32,459 nt of DNA from Alphaproteobacteria bacterium (GTDB taxonomy: Bacteria; Pseudomonadota; Alphaproteobacteria; UBA2966; CAIVPW01). The stretch covers positions 1 to 32,459 of the forward strand of contig VGER01000019.1 of the NCBI GenBank assembly GCA_016869235.1, read 5' to 3'. Made by a program: the position numbers and the translations under genes. Numbering within the stretch: position 1 is the first letter of the stretch; every line of letters starts with the position of its first letter. This document shows, piece by piece, positions 17,180 through 28,227 of this stretch. The notes under the pieces were generated by a model. That model worked only from the letters and a program-made list of their open reading frames with translations, made no database searches and was not told where the DNA came from.

Positions 17180-18795
17180 CTATTCGGCTGCCTTGACGAT
17201 TCCGGCCGGCGCGCCGTCCCGGTACAGCTTGTAGACGATCGCGTCATAGAGCGCCTGGAACGAGGCGTCGATGATGTTGGCGGAAACGCCGACCGTGCCC
17301 CAGCGATTGCCCTGTCCGTCGCGACTTTCGATCATCACGCGCGTCACCGCGCCGGTGCCCTGCGTCAGGATGCGCACCTTGTAGTCCACGAGCTCGAGGT
17401 CGGCGAGGTACGCCGAGTACTTGCCGAGCTCCTGGCGCAGGGCGTAGTCGAGCGCGTTGACCGGGCCGTTGCCCTCGCCCACCGACAGCAGCGTGTCGCC
17501 GTCGACGACGCTCTTGACCATGGCGTCGGAGGTGGTCACCAGGCCGCCGCGGGCGTTGTAGCGGCGCTCGACGATGACCCGGAAGCTGGCGACGTGGAAG
17601 TACTCCGGAATGCGGCCGAGGGCGCGCAACGCCATCAGCTCGAAGCTCGCCGCCGCATCGTCGTAGGCGTAGCCCTGGTGCTCGCGCTCCTTCATGTCGG
17701 CGATCAGGCCGCCAAGGCGCGGATCGTCCGCCGCGACCTCGATGCCGACCTCCTTCAGGCGCAGCAGCACGTTGGCCTTGCCCGCCTGGTCGGACACCAG
17801 GACATGGCGCCGGTTGCCGACCAGCTCGGGCGAGACGTGCTCGTAGGTGCGCGGGTCCTTGGCGACGGCCGAGCCGTGCAAGCCGCCCTTGTGCGCGAAC
17901 GCCGCGTCGCCGACGTACGGCGCGTGCGTGTTGGGCGCGCGGTTGAGGCGCTCGTCCAGCAGACGCGAGACGTGGGTGAGCTGACGCAATCCCTCTGAGC
18001 CGACCCCGGTCTCGTAGTGCTCGGCGAAGTCCGGCTTGAGCAGCAAGGTCGGGATGATCGAGACCAGGTTGGCGTTTCCGCAGCGCTCGCCGATGCCGTT
18101 CAGCGTTCCCTGGACATGGCGTACGCCGGCACGCACCGCCGCCAGGCTGTTGGCCACGGCATTGTCGGTGTCGTTCTGGGCGTGGATGCCGAGTCGATCG
18201 CCGGGGATTACCTTGGCGACCGCGGTGACGATGCGCTCGACCTCGTGCGGCAGCGTCCCGCCGTTGGTGTCGCACAGGACAATCCAGCGCGCGCCAGCCT
18301 CCAGGGCGGCGATCGCGCACTCGAGGGCAAATCCAGAGTTAGCCTTGTAGCCGTCGAAGAAATGCTCGCAGTCGAGCATCGCTTCGCGCCCGCGCGTCAC
18401 CGCGGCGGCGATGCTGTCGGCGATGACCTTGACGGCCTCCTTCTGGGTCGTGCCAAGGGCGAGCTCGACGTGCCAGTCCCAGGTCTTGCCCACCAGGCAG
18501 GCGGCCGGCACCTCGGCGTCGAGCACGGCCTTGAGACCGGGGTCGTTGGAGACGCTGCGACCGGGCCGCCGCGTCATGCCGAACGCGGTCAGCTTGGCGC
18601 GCTTGAGCTTGGGCGGTTTGGCGAAGAAATCGGTGTCGGTCGGATTGGCGCCGGGCCAGCCGCCCTCGATGTAGTCGATGCCGATGCCGTCGAGCGCCTG
18701 GGCGATGGCGCGCTTGTCCTCGACCGTGAAGGCGACGCCCTGGCTCTGGTTGCCGTCGCGCAGGGTCGTATCGAACATGTAGAGCCGTTCGCGCT

Positions 18796-18799
<4 letters not shown>
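17180..18799 (-). CDS. cimA: Citramalate synthase
   Basis: Condenses pyruvate and acetyl-CoA to (R)-citramalate, the threonine-independent route to 2-oxobutyrate and isoleucine. The 539-residue length fits the CimA group rather than LeuA. The N-terminal TIM barrel opens with FDTTLRDGNQSQG (Asp10, Arg14, Asp15), and later carries GIHAQNDTDNAVANSLAAV and GTLNGIGERCGNANL with the metal-binding His and Asn. The C-terminal part (from about residue 390) is the LeuA-type regulatory domain. The ATG overlaps the cysS stop by four bases. Homocitrate synthase or isopropylmalate synthase are less likely because of length and the N-terminal block. Confidence 0.93.
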
Positions 18800-20136
<1,337 letters not shown>

Positions 20137-20137
20137 G

Positions 20138-21484
20138 TCACGTACCTCGGCTCAGCCGGGCCAGCACGCGCTCGCGGCCGATCAAGGGCAGCAGCGCCTT
20201 CATCTCGGGCCCCGTGTCGCGCCCCGTGAGCGCCACGCGCAGGGGATGGAATAGCGCACGTCCCCTGGTTCCGGTAGCACCGGCCACCGCGCCGGTCCAG
20301 GCGGACCACGTCGCGTCGTTCCAAGGCTCGAGCGGCAACAGCGCGGCGGCCTTGGCGACCAGGGTCGCGTCTTCCACCGGCGCCGACAGGGCCGGGGCGG
20401 TAACCACCCGCGCCCACTCGGCCGCGTCCGCCACGCGGGAAAGGTTGCCACGGACCGCCAGCCAGAACGCTTCCGGGTTGGGCACGGCGAGCGTCTCGAT
20501 CCGGTCGCGCGCGGCGGCGTACGGCAACTGATGCACGACCTTGGCGTTGTGCGCGCGCAGGTCGTCGGGATCGAAATGGGCCGGCGCCCGGCCGAAGTGC
20601 GTAAGGTCGAATTTGGCAGCGACTTCCTGCAGATCGGAGCGCGGCTCGATCGGATCGGAACTACCGAGGCGAGCGAGGTAGCTGGCTATCGCCATCGCTT
20701 CGATGCCGTCGGCATGCAGGTCCGCCAGGCTGAGAGCGCCGAGGCGCTTGGAGAGCTTCTCGCCCTCCTTGCCGACCAAGAGCGCGAAGTGGGCGAATGT
20801 CGGCGGCGGCGCACCGAGAACCCGGAAGAGCTGGATCTGCGGCACCGTGTTCATGAGGTGCTCGTCGCCGCGAATGACGTGGCTGATGGCGAAGTCGATG
20901 TCATCCACCACCGAGGTGAAGACGTAGAGCGGCGTGCCATCCTCGCGCACCAGCACCGGATCGCTGAGCGTGGACGACTGGATGGTCATGTCGCCGTGGA
21001 TGACGTCGGCCCACGCGACGTCCGTATGGTCGAGCCGGAGGCGCCAATGCGGCGTGCGCCCTTTTGCCTCGAGCGCCGCCCGCTCGGCCGGCGTCAAGCG
21101 AAGCGCGGCGCGGTCATAGAGGGGCGGCCGGCCGGCGTTGAGCTGCGCCTTGCGCTTGAGCGAGAGCTCCTCGGCGGTCTCGTAGGCGGAATAGGCATGG
21201 CCGGACGCCTTCAGAGTCTCCAGCACTTCGGCATACCGCGCCAGGCGCCCGGACTGCCTCTCGCGGCGGTCCCATGCCAGGCCGAGCCAGCGCAAATCGG
21301 CCTCGATCGCGTCGATGTACTCGTCGCGTGAACGCTCCGCGTCGGTGTCGTCGTGGCGCAACAGGAGCGTGCCGCCGTGCCGGCGCGCGAACAGCCAGTT
21401 GAGCACCGCGGGACGCGCGTTGCCCATGTGCAGGCGGCCGGTCGGCGACGGCGCGAAGCGGACAGCGATGGGACGGGCGGCCAT
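20138..21484 (-). CDS. gltX: Glutamyl-tRNA synthetase
   Basis: A 448-residue class I synthetase. The ATP site is RFAPSPTGRLHMGNAR (an HMGN form of HIGH) and KLSKR is the KMSKS-type motif; RHDDTDAERS and VYVFTSVVDDIDFAISHVIRGDEH-type blocks confirm the family. Many Alphaproteobacteria carry two GltX enzymes, one charging tRNA-Glu and one able to mischarge tRNA-Gln for repair by GatCAB. The HxGNAR form resembles one of these classes, but which role applies cannot be told here. It sits 1 bp from both nadE and cysS. Confidence 0.95.
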   Translation of the reverse strand: MAARPIAVRFAPSPTGRLHMGNARPAVLNWLFARRHGGTLLLRHDDTDAERSRDEYIDAIEADLRWLGLAWDRRERQSGRLARYAEVLETLKASGHAYSAYETAEELSLKRKAQLNAGRPPLYDRAALRLTPAERAALEAKGRTPHWRLRLDHTDVAWADVIHGDMTIQSSTLSDPVLVREDGTPLYVFTSVVDDIDFAISHVIRGDEHLMNTVPQIQLFRVLGAPPPTFAHFALLVGKEGEKLSKRLGALSLADLHADGIEAMAIASYLARLGSSDPIEPRSDLQEVAAKFDLTHFGRAPAHFDPDDLRAHNAKVVHQLPYAAARDRIETLAVPNPEAFWLAVRGNLSRVADAAEWARVVTAPALSAPVEDATLVAKAAALLPLEPWNDATWSAWTGAVAGATGTRGRALFHPLRVALTGRDTGPEMKALLPLIGRERVLARLSRGT

Positions 21485-21485
21485 G

Positions 21486-23165
21486 CTACCTGCGGACCAG
21501 GTCCGGCCCTTCGCGGAAGCGGTTGGTGATGGGATAGCGGCGGTCGCGACCGAAGGCGCGTCGCGTCACCCGCACGCCCGGCGCACCCTGCCGGCGCTTG
21601 TGCTCGCCGGCGTACAGCAGCGCCTCGACCTTGAGAACCGTCGCAAGCACGTGGCCGTGCTCTACCACCGTCGCCACCGGCAACTCCTCCTCGACGAGTC
21701 CGCGCAGGATGTCATCGAGGACGTCGTAGGGCGGCAGCGAGTCGCTGTCCTTCTGGCCGTGCTTGAGCTCCGCGGTCGGCGCCTTGGTCAGCATGTTGTC
21801 CGGGATGACCTGCCCGGCCGGCCCCAGGCCCCCCTCGGGAAGGTGGGCGTTGCGCCAGCGTGCCAGGCGATAGACGTCCGTCTTGTAGACATCCTTCAGC
21901 ACCGAGAAGCCGCCCGCCATATCGCCGTAGATGGTGGCGTAGCCGACCGCGAGCTCCGACTTGTTGCCCGTCGTCAGCAGCAGGTAGCCGAACTTGTTCG
22001 ACAACGCCATGAGCGTGACGGCACGCGCCCGCGCCTGGACGTTCTCCTCGGTGACGTCGGCCTGGCGGTTGGCGAATACGCCCTTCAACATGCGCTGAAA
22101 CGCGTCCACTGCCGGGTGGATCGGGATGGTCACCAATGGCGCGCCGAGGTTGGAGGCACACGCCTCCGCGTCGGCGAAGCTCTCGTTCGAGGTGAACTCC
22201 GACGGCAACAGCACGCAATGCACGTTGTCTGGACCGATTGCATCGACGGCTATGGCTGCCGACAACCCCGAGTCGATGCCGCCGGAGAAGCCGAGCACCA
22301 CGCCGCGAAAGCCATTCTTGTTGAGGTAGTCGCGCAAGCCGAGCACCAGCGCCTGATAAAGCGGCTGTGGGTCGGGGGCGTGCGCCGCGACGGCGCCCGC
22401 GGCGCAGCTCCACTTGCCCGCCGCCTTGTGCCACCGCGTCAAGACCTTGTCGGTGCGGAAGGCAAGGGCGCGCAGGGCGACCGCGCCGTCGGCATTGAGT
22501 ACGAACGAGTCCCCATCGAACACCAGCTCGTCCTGGGCGCCGACCTGGTTCACGTACAGGAACGGAAGTCGCGTCTCCTTCACGCGCGCGGTCACCGCGG
22601 CAAGACGGTCCTTCTGCTGACGCGCGTCGAAGGGCGAGGCGTTGATGGCGATCAGTAGCTCGGCCCCCGCCTTCTTCAGCGCCGCGGCCACTGGTGGCGA
22701 CCACAGATCCTCGCAGATGAGCACGCCGAGCTTTGCGCCCTTGAAGCCGATCGGCGGCGGCAGCGGCCCGGCCGCGAACACGCGCTTCTCATCGAACACC
22801 GTGTAGTTGGGCAGATCGTGCTTGAACTGAAGCGCGGCGATCTTGCCGTCGTGCACCAGCAAGGCGGCGTTGTAGAGGCGGCCGTCCTCGGCCTTCCAGG
22901 GGGCGCCGACCAGGATGGCCGGACCGCCGGCGCTGGTCAGGCGCGCAAGCCGCTCCACCCGGTCGCGCACCTCCGCCTGGAACGCCGGCCGCATGACCAG
23001 GTCCTCGGGCGGATAGCCTGCGACGTAGAGCTCGGGCGCGACGACCAGATCGGCATGGGCGGTGGCGGCTTCCCGCCACAGCGCCAGCAATGCGTCCACG
23101 TTGCGGTCGAGGTCACCGACGGTGGGATTGAGCTGGGCGATGACGATGGAGAGTGCGTCGGCCAT
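21486..23165 (-). CDS. nadE: Glutamine-dependent NAD+ synthetase
   Basis: Makes NAD+ from nicotinic acid adenine dinucleotide, ATP and glutamine. Two domains are visible: an N-terminal nitrilase-fold glutaminase with the Glu-Lys-Cys triad (VVAPELYVAGYP, FKHDLPNYTVFDE and GVLICEDLW) and a C-terminal synthetase with the P-loop GFSGGIDSGLSAAIA. The length, about 559 residues, is that of the glutamine-dependent, not the ammonia-dependent, enzyme. ATG 23163-23165 is chosen; an ATG three codons upstream is equally possible and neither has a strong ribosome binding site. gltX follows after 1 bp. Confidence 0.95.
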   Translation of the reverse strand: MADALSIVIAQLNPTVGDLDRNVDALLALWREAATAHADLVVAPELYVAGYPPEDLVMRPAFQAEVRDRVERLARLTSAGGPAILVGAPWKAEDGRLYNAALLVHDGKIAALQFKHDLPNYTVFDEKRVFAAGPLPPPIGFKGAKLGVLICEDLWSPPVAAALKKAGAELLIAINASPFDARQQKDRLAAVTARVKETRLPFLYVNQVGAQDELVFDGDSFVLNADGAVALRALAFRTDKVLTRWHKAAGKWSCAAGAVAAHAPDPQPLYQALVLGLRDYLNKNGFRGVVLGFSGGIDSGLSAAIAVDAIGPDNVHCVLLPSEFTSNESFADAEACASNLGAPLVTIPIHPAVDAFQRMLKGVFANRQADVTEENVQARARAVTLMALSNKFGYLLLTTGNKSELAVGYATIYGDMAGGFSVLKDVYKTDVYRLARWRNAHLPEGGLGPAGQVIPDNMLTKAPTAELKHGQKDSDSLPPYDVLDDILRGLVEEELPVATVVEHGHVLATVLKVEALLYAGEHKRRQGAPGVRVTRRAFGRDRRYPITNRFREGPDLVRR

Positions 23166-23232
23166 CGCGGGCATTCCGGTTAGCGTGGGTAGCCGCGGCG
23201 CCGCGCGCCGCGCAGGCCGGCGCGCGCTTCCG

Positions 23233-24615
23233 TCAGGAAGCCTCGGCCACCTTGGCGGGGGCGGCCGTGCGCTGCGTCTTCAGCATCTCCGCGACCAGGA
23301 AGGCGAGCTCGAGACTCTGCGACGCGTTCAGGCGCGGGTCGCAATGGGTGTGATAGCGATCGGAGAGCGAGCGCTCGGTGATCTCCTGGGCGCCGCCCAG
23401 GCACTCAGTCACGTCCTGGCCGGTAAGCTCGAAGTGCAGGCCGCCGAGGTGCGTACCCTCGGCGCGATGCACGCCGAACACGTCACGGACCTCGCTTAGG
23501 ATGCGGTCGAAGATGCGCGTCTTGTAGCCTTTCTCCGAGGTAATCGTGTTGCCATGCATGGGGTCGCAGACCCACGCGACCTTCTTGCCCTCGCGCTCGA
23601 CGGCGCGGATGAGCGGCGGCAGATGCTCCTGCGCCTTGCCGGTGCCGAAGCGGGTGATGAGCGTGAGGCGGCCCGGCTCGTTGCGCGGATTGAGGATGTC
23701 CACGAGCTTCAAGAGCGCGTCGGCCTTGGTGGAGGGCCCGACCTTGACGCCGATCGGGTTGGAGATGCCGCGCAGGAACTCGACGTGCGCGCCGCTGAGG
23801 TCGCGCGTGCGGTCGCCGACCCACAGCATGTGCGCGGACGTGTCGATCCACTCGCCGGACGTCGAGTCGACGCGGGTCAATGCCTCCTCGTAGCCGAGCA
23901 GCAGCGCCTCGTGCGACGTGTAGAACTCGGTTTCGCGCAGGCCGGCGAAGCTCTGCGAGTCGATGCCGCACGCCTCCATGAAGGCGAGCGCCTCGGTGGT
24001 GCGGTTGGCGAGGTCGCGGAACTTCTCGCCGACCGGCGAGTTCTCGACGAAGCCGAGCGTCCAGCGGTGCACGCGGTGCAGGTCGGCGTATCCGCCGGTC
24101 GCGAACGCGCGCAATAGGTTCAGCGTCGCCGCCGACTGGCTGTAGGCGCGGATCTGGCGCGCGGGGTCGGGCACGCGCGCTTCCGGAGTGAACTCGATGC
24201 CGTTGACGATGTCGCCGCGGTAGGCCGGCAGATCAACGTCGCCGCGGCGCTCGGTGGGCTGGGTGCGCGGCTTGGCGAACTGGCCGGCGAGGCGGCCGAC
24301 CTTCACCACCGGCATGGCGGCGCCGAACGTCAGCACCACGGCCATCTGCAGGATGACGCGGAAGGTGTCGCGGATGTTGTCGGCGGTGAACTCGGCGAAG
24401 CTTTCCGCGCAGTCGCCACCCTGGAGCAGGAAACTCTTGCCGTCGGCGACGTTGGCGAGGTGCGCCGTGAGCTTGCGCGCTTCGCCGGCGAAGACCAGCG
24501 GCGGATAGCGGCGCAGCTCGCCCTCGACGCGCGCCAGCGCCGCAGCGTCCGGATACTCCGGCGCCTGGGCGGCGGCGCGGGTGCGCCAGCTGTCGGGGCT
24601 CCAATTGCGCTTCAT
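23233..24615 (-). CDS. Class II DAHP synthase
   Basis: Joins phosphoenolpyruvate and erythrose 4-phosphate in the first step of the shikimate pathway to aromatic amino acids. The 460 residues match the plant/mycobacterial class II type: N-terminal [19 protein letters not shown], the PEP-site block [48 protein letters not shown], and the metal-binding block [18 protein letters not shown]. This class carries no E. coli-type AroG features. It lies 67 bp from nadE, so may head the same leftward transcript, with gor upstream after a further 124 bp. Confidence 0.95.
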   Translation of the reverse strand: MKRNWSPDSWRTRAAAQAPEYPDAAALARVEGELRRYPPLVFAGEARKLTAHLANVADGKSFLLQGGDCAESFAEFTADNIRDTFRVILQMAVVLTFGAAMPVVKVGRLAGQFAKPRTQPTERRGDVDLPAYRGDIVNGIEFTPEARVPDPARQIRAYSQSAATLNLLRAFATGGYADLHRVHRWTLGFVENSPVGEKFRDLANRTTEALAFMEACGIDSQSFAGLRETEFYTSHEALLLGYEEALTRVDSTSGEWIDTSAHMLWVGDRTRDLSGAHVEFLRGISNPIGVKVGPSTKADALLKLVDILNPRNEPGRLTLITRFGTGKAQEHLPPLIRAVEREGKKVAWVCDPMHGNTITSEKGYKTRIFDRILSEVRDVFGVHRAEGTHLGGLHFELTGQDVTECLGGAQEITERSLSDRYHTHCDPRLNASQSLELAFLVAEMLKTQRTAAPAKVAEAS

Positions 24616-24739
24616 CGCTTCAAACCCGGTCCCCTGGCCGGTCTCACGGCCGGTGCGAGGGCGCTCTTCTTACGCCCGAACCCCGTGAATTGCCAGGATA
24701 TCAGGCCGCACGCCTGAGTTGGACCGGCCGCGGCCCCGG

Positions 24740-26101
24740 TCAAGCCGGCTTGGCGGCGGGTGGGGCCTTGGTGCGCAGCAGCACGAACTCCTCGGCGGCG
24801 GTCGGGTGCAGGGCGACGGTGGCGTCGAACTGCGCCTTGGTGGCGCCCGCGGTCAGCGCCACGGCCAAGCTCTGGATGATCTCGGCGGCGTCGGCGCCGA
24901 CCATGTGGGCGCCCAGCACCCGGTCCGTGCCGGCGTCCACCACGAGCTTCACCAGGGCGCGCTCGTCGCTGCCCGAGAGCGTGTGCCGCAGCGGCCGGAA
25001 GCTCGACTTATATGTGTCCACCGCGCGGCCCCCGGCCCGCGCCTGCTCCTCGGACAGTCCGACCGAACTGACGGCGGGGGAGCTGAACACCGCCGTCGGC
25101 ACCTGCGCGTAGTCCAGGTGGCGGCCCCCGCCGCCGTACAGCAAGTCCGCGACGGCGCGCCCCTCGGCGATCGCCACCGGGGTCAGGTTGCGCCGCTGGG
25201 TGACGTCGCCGATGGCAAAGATGTTGGCGACGCTGGTGCGCGAGTCGGCGTCCACCGCCACCGCTCCGCGCGAGTCGACCTCGATCCCGACCTCCTTCAG
25301 ACCGAGGTCCGATGTGTTCGCCTCGCGCCCCATGGCGAACATCACGCCATCGGCGGCGAGCACCTCGCCGTCATCCAGGATGGCCTGCACCGCGTCGCCC
25401 TTGTGACCAAGCCGCTTGATGGTGCGGCCGGGCCGGAAGGCGATCTGCTTCTTGCGCAGCTCCTCGATGAGGAATGTGCGCACGTCCTCGTCGAAGCCGC
25501 GCAGCACCTTGTCGGCGCGATGCACCACCGTCACCGCCGCGCCGAGGCCGGCGAAGATGCTGGCGAACTCGACGGCGATGTAGCCGCTGCCGGCGATCAC
25601 GATCCGGGTGGGCAGAGCGCGCAGATGAAACGCTTCGTCCGACGTGAAGCCGAGATCGCCCCCCGCAATGTCCGGGACGAACGGGCCTGCGCCGGTGGCG
25701 AGTAGGATGTTCGCCGCGCTGACGGGCTTGCCGCCCACCTCGACGGTGTGCGCATCGGCCAGGCGGGCGCGGCCGCGCAGGAGCGTCACCTTGCCCTGCT
25801 CCAGGAGGCCTTCGTAGACCTGGTTGAGCCGCTGGATCTCGCGATCCTTGGCGGCGATCAGGTCCGCCCAGCGGAAGCCGGGCCGCACTTCTTCCCAGCC
25901 GAAGCCGTGGGCGTCGCGGAAGTCCTCGCTGTAGTGCGCGGCGTAGGCGAACAGCTTCTTCGGAGTGCAGCCGCGGTTCACGCAGGTGCCGCCCACCCTG
26001 CCCTGCTCGCAGATGCCAACGCGGGCGCCGTGCAGCGAGGCGCGCCGGCTGGCGGCAACGCCGCCCGAGCCGGCGCCGATGACGAACAGGTCGAAGTCCA
26101 C
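24740..26101 (-). CDS. gor: Glutathione-disulfide reductase
   Basis: An NADPH-dependent flavoenzyme that keeps glutathione reduced; it also suits the nearby CGFS glutaredoxin, which uses glutathione. The 453 residues carry FAD-binding GAGSGGVAASRRA, the redox-active disulphide GGTCVNRGCTPKK, the NADPH-binding strand IVIAGSGYIAVEFASIF, AIGDVTQRRNLTPVA (second FAD site) and the dimer-domain C-terminus VALHPTAAEE with the catalytic His. A GTG at 26099-26101 is the chosen start. Trypanothione or mycothione reductases are less likely. Confidence 0.95.
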   Translation of the reverse strand: MDFDLFVIGAGSGGVAASRRASLHGARVGICEQGRVGGTCVNRGCTPKKLFAYAAHYSEDFRDAHGFGWEEVRPGFRWADLIAAKDREIQRLNQVYEGLLEQGKVTLLRGRARLADAHTVEVGGKPVSAANILLATGAGPFVPDIAGGDLGFTSDEAFHLRALPTRIVIAGSGYIAVEFASIFAGLGAAVTVVHRADKVLRGFDEDVRTFLIEELRKKQIAFRPGRTIKRLGHKGDAVQAILDDGEVLAADGVMFAMGREANTSDLGLKEVGIEVDSRGAVAVDADSRTSVANIFAIGDVTQRRNLTPVAIAEGRAVADLLYGGGGRHLDYAQVPTAVFSSPAVSSVGLSEEQARAGGRAVDTYKSSFRPLRHTLSGSDERALVKLVVDAGTDRVLGAHMVGADAAEIIQSLAVALTAGATKAQFDATVALHPTAAEEFVLLRTKAPPAAKPA

Positions 26102-26173
26102 GGCGGGAACCTACCACCGATGTAGATATTTCGGCCGATGCCGCGGCGGCGGTGCTCACCCTATGTTTGGGCG

Positions 26174-26389
26174 ATGCGAACCATGGTCATTGCTTTGTGC
26201 GCCGCGGCCGGCCTGGCCGCCTGCACCACCCCTGAGCAGCAGCTCGCCGCCGATCAGGCGACTTGCGCGAGCTACGGCTTCAATCGCGGTACCGACGCCT
26301 TCGCCAACTGCCTGCTGGTGCTGGACCAGCAACGCAAGGGCGGCCCGCCGCGGTTCAGCTTCGGTGTCGGCGTCGGGACGCGGTTCTAG
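26174..26389 (+). CDS. Small predicted lipoprotein
   Basis: A 71-residue protein starting at ATG 26174. A short hydrophobic signal ends in a lipobox (GLAAC, Cys near residue 16), so the mature part would be anchored to a membrane. The mature part has two further cysteines (ATCASYG and ANCLLV), which could form a disulphide, and ends in a glycine-rich strand (FGVGVGTRF). It is a lone + strand gene, 72 bp from gor and with its stop 3 bp from the glmS stop. I know no named family for it; similar tiny lipoproteins are common in this class. Confidence 0.6.
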   Translation: MRTMVIALCAAAGLAACTTPEQQLAADQATCASYGFNRGTDAFANCLLVLDQQRKGGPPRFSFGVGVGTRF

Positions 26390-26392
26390 CCA

Positions 26393-28216
26393 CTACTCGA
26401 CGGTGACCGACTTGGCGAGGTTGCGCGGCTGATCCACATCGGTGCCCTTGTGCACCGCGACGTGGTAGGCGAGCAGCTGCACCGGGATCGCGTACAGGAT
26501 CGGCGCGACGAACGGGTCCACCGCCGGCAGGGTGAGCCGCCGCCAGGCGAGCTTGCCGGTGGCGGCGATGCCGCGCTCGTCCGAGACCAGCACCACCTTG
26601 CCGCCGCGGGCGATGACCTCCTCCATGTTGGAGGCGGTCTTGGCGAACACCGCGTCGCTGGGCGCCAGCACGATGACCGGCACCGTCTCGTCGATGAGGG
26701 CGATGGGACCGTGCTTCAGCTCACCGGCCGGGAAGCCCTCGGCGTGGATGTAGGAAATCTCTTTGAGCTTCAGCGCGCCCTCGAGGGCGATCGCGGCGGC
26801 GGTGCCGCGCCCGATATAGAGGACGTCGGTCGCCTCGGCGATCTCGGCTGCCAGCTCGCGCAGCGTGTCGTCGTGGTTGAGGATCTCGGAGGCGCGCGTC
26901 GGCACCTCGGCGATGGCGCCGCACAGGCGCTCCTCGTCCTCGCGGCTGAGCGCGCCGCGCGCCACGCCCGCGGCAAGGGCGAGACACGCCAGCACGACGA
27001 GCTGGCAGGTGAACGCCTTGGTCGAGCACACGCCGATCTCGGGTCCGGCCTGGGTGCGCAAGACGACGTCCGCCTCGCGCGCCATGGTGCTCTCGGCGAC
27101 GTTGACGACCGTGACGATGTGCTGGCCCTGCTCGCGGGCGTAGCACAGCGCCGCCAGGGTGTCCGCGGTCTCGCCCGACTGCGAGACGAAGACGGCCAGC
27201 CCGCCCTTAGGCAGCGGCGCGCCGCGGTAGCGGAACTCGGACGCCATGTCGATCTCGACCGGCACCTTGGCGATCTGCTCGAACCAGTACTTGGCGACGG
27301 CGCCGGCGAGGTACGCCGTGCCGCACGCGACGATGGTGATCTTGGGCACCGCGGCGAGGTCGAAGGGCAGCGCCGGCAGCAGCACGTTGCGCGTCAACGG
27401 GTTGAAGTAGGTGTTCAACGTCTCGCCGATGACGCTCGGTTGTTCGTAGATCTCCTTCTGCATGAAGTGGCGGAAGTTGCCCTTCCCCACCTGCGCGCCG
27501 GACACTGCCGTCAGGCGAACCTCGGGCGTGACCTTGGCACCCTCCGCGTCGCGCACCTCGGCGCCGTCGTGGCGCAGCACCGCCCAGTCGCCGTCGCGCA
27601 AGTAGGTGACGCGGTCGGTGAAGGGCGCCAGCGCCATGGCGTCGGAGCCGAGGTACATGGAGTCCTCGCCCCAGCCGATGACCAGCGGGCTGCCGCGGCG
27701 GGCAGCGATGAGCAGGTCCTCGTGGCCGGCGAACAGGATGCCGAGGGCGAAGGCGCCCTCCAGGCGGTCGAGCGCGGCGCGGGTCGCGTCCTCGGGCGAG
27801 TAGCCCTGGTCGAGGTAATGGGTGATGAGCTGGACGGCCGCCTCGGTGTCGGTCTGGCTCTCGAAGACGTGGCCGGCGGCGGTCAGCTCCTCGCGCAGCT
27901 CGCGGTAGTTCTCGATGATGCCGTTGTGCACCAGCGCCACCGACTGGGTGGCGTGCGGGTGGGCGTTGGTCTCGTTGGCGACGCCGTGGGTGGCCCAGCG
28001 CGTGTGGCCGATGCCGGTGCTGCCGTCGAGCGGCATGGTGCGCAGGAGCTGCTCGAGGTTGGTGAGCTTGCCCTTGGCGCGGCGGCGCTCGATGCGCCCG
28101 TCGATCAGCGTCGCCACGCCGGCCGAGTCGTAGCCGCGGTATTCGAGGCGCTTGAGACCTTCGGACAGGACGATGGCCGCTTCCGCCCGTCCGACTACAC
28201 CGACAATTCCACACAT
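26393..28216 (-). CDS. glmS: Glutamine-fructose-6-phosphate aminotransferase
   Basis: Converts fructose 6-phosphate and glutamine to glucosamine 6-phosphate, the first committed step to peptidoglycan and lipopolysaccharide sugars. The 607 residues carry the N-terminal nucleophile Cys2 (MCGIVG, exposed after Met removal), GIGHTRWATHG, and two SIS sugar-isomerase domains (VSQSGETADT; GAVAKYWFEQ; later GRGTAAAIALEGALKLKEI). The C-terminus KSVTVE is canonical. It follows glmU by 11 bp, a typical operon. No glmS ribozyme was seen in the 11-bp junction. Confidence 0.97.
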   Translation of the reverse strand: MCGIVGVVGRAEAAIVLSEGLKRLEYRGYDSAGVATLIDGRIERRRAKGKLTNLEQLLRTMPLDGSTGIGHTRWATHGVANETNAHPHATQSVALVHNGIIENYRELREELTAAGHVFESQTDTEAAVQLITHYLDQGYSPEDATRAALDRLEGAFALGILFAGHEDLLIAARRGSPLVIGWGEDSMYLGSDAMALAPFTDRVTYLRDGDWAVLRHDGAEVRDAEGAKVTPEVRLTAVSGAQVGKGNFRHFMQKEIYEQPSVIGETLNTYFNPLTRNVLLPALPFDLAAVPKITIVACGTAYLAGAVAKYWFEQIAKVPVEIDMASEFRYRGAPLPKGGLAVFVSQSGETADTLAALCYAREQGQHIVTVVNVAESTMAREADVVLRTQAGPEIGVCSTKAFTCQLVVLACLALAAGVARGALSREDEERLCGAIAEVPTRASEILNHDDTLRELAAEIAEATDVLYIGRGTAAAIALEGALKLKEISYIHAEGFPAGELKHGPIALIDETVPVIVLAPSDAVFAKTASNMEEVIARGGKVVLVSDERGIAATGKLAWRRLTLPAVDPFVAPILYAIPVQLLAYHVAVHKGTDVDQPRNLAKSVTVE

Positions 28217-28227
28217 CGTTCGTACCC

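Noticed and set aside
28217..28227. glmS ribozyme
   Set aside because: The glmU-glmS junction is only 11 bp; that ribozyme is known mainly from Gram-positive bacteria.
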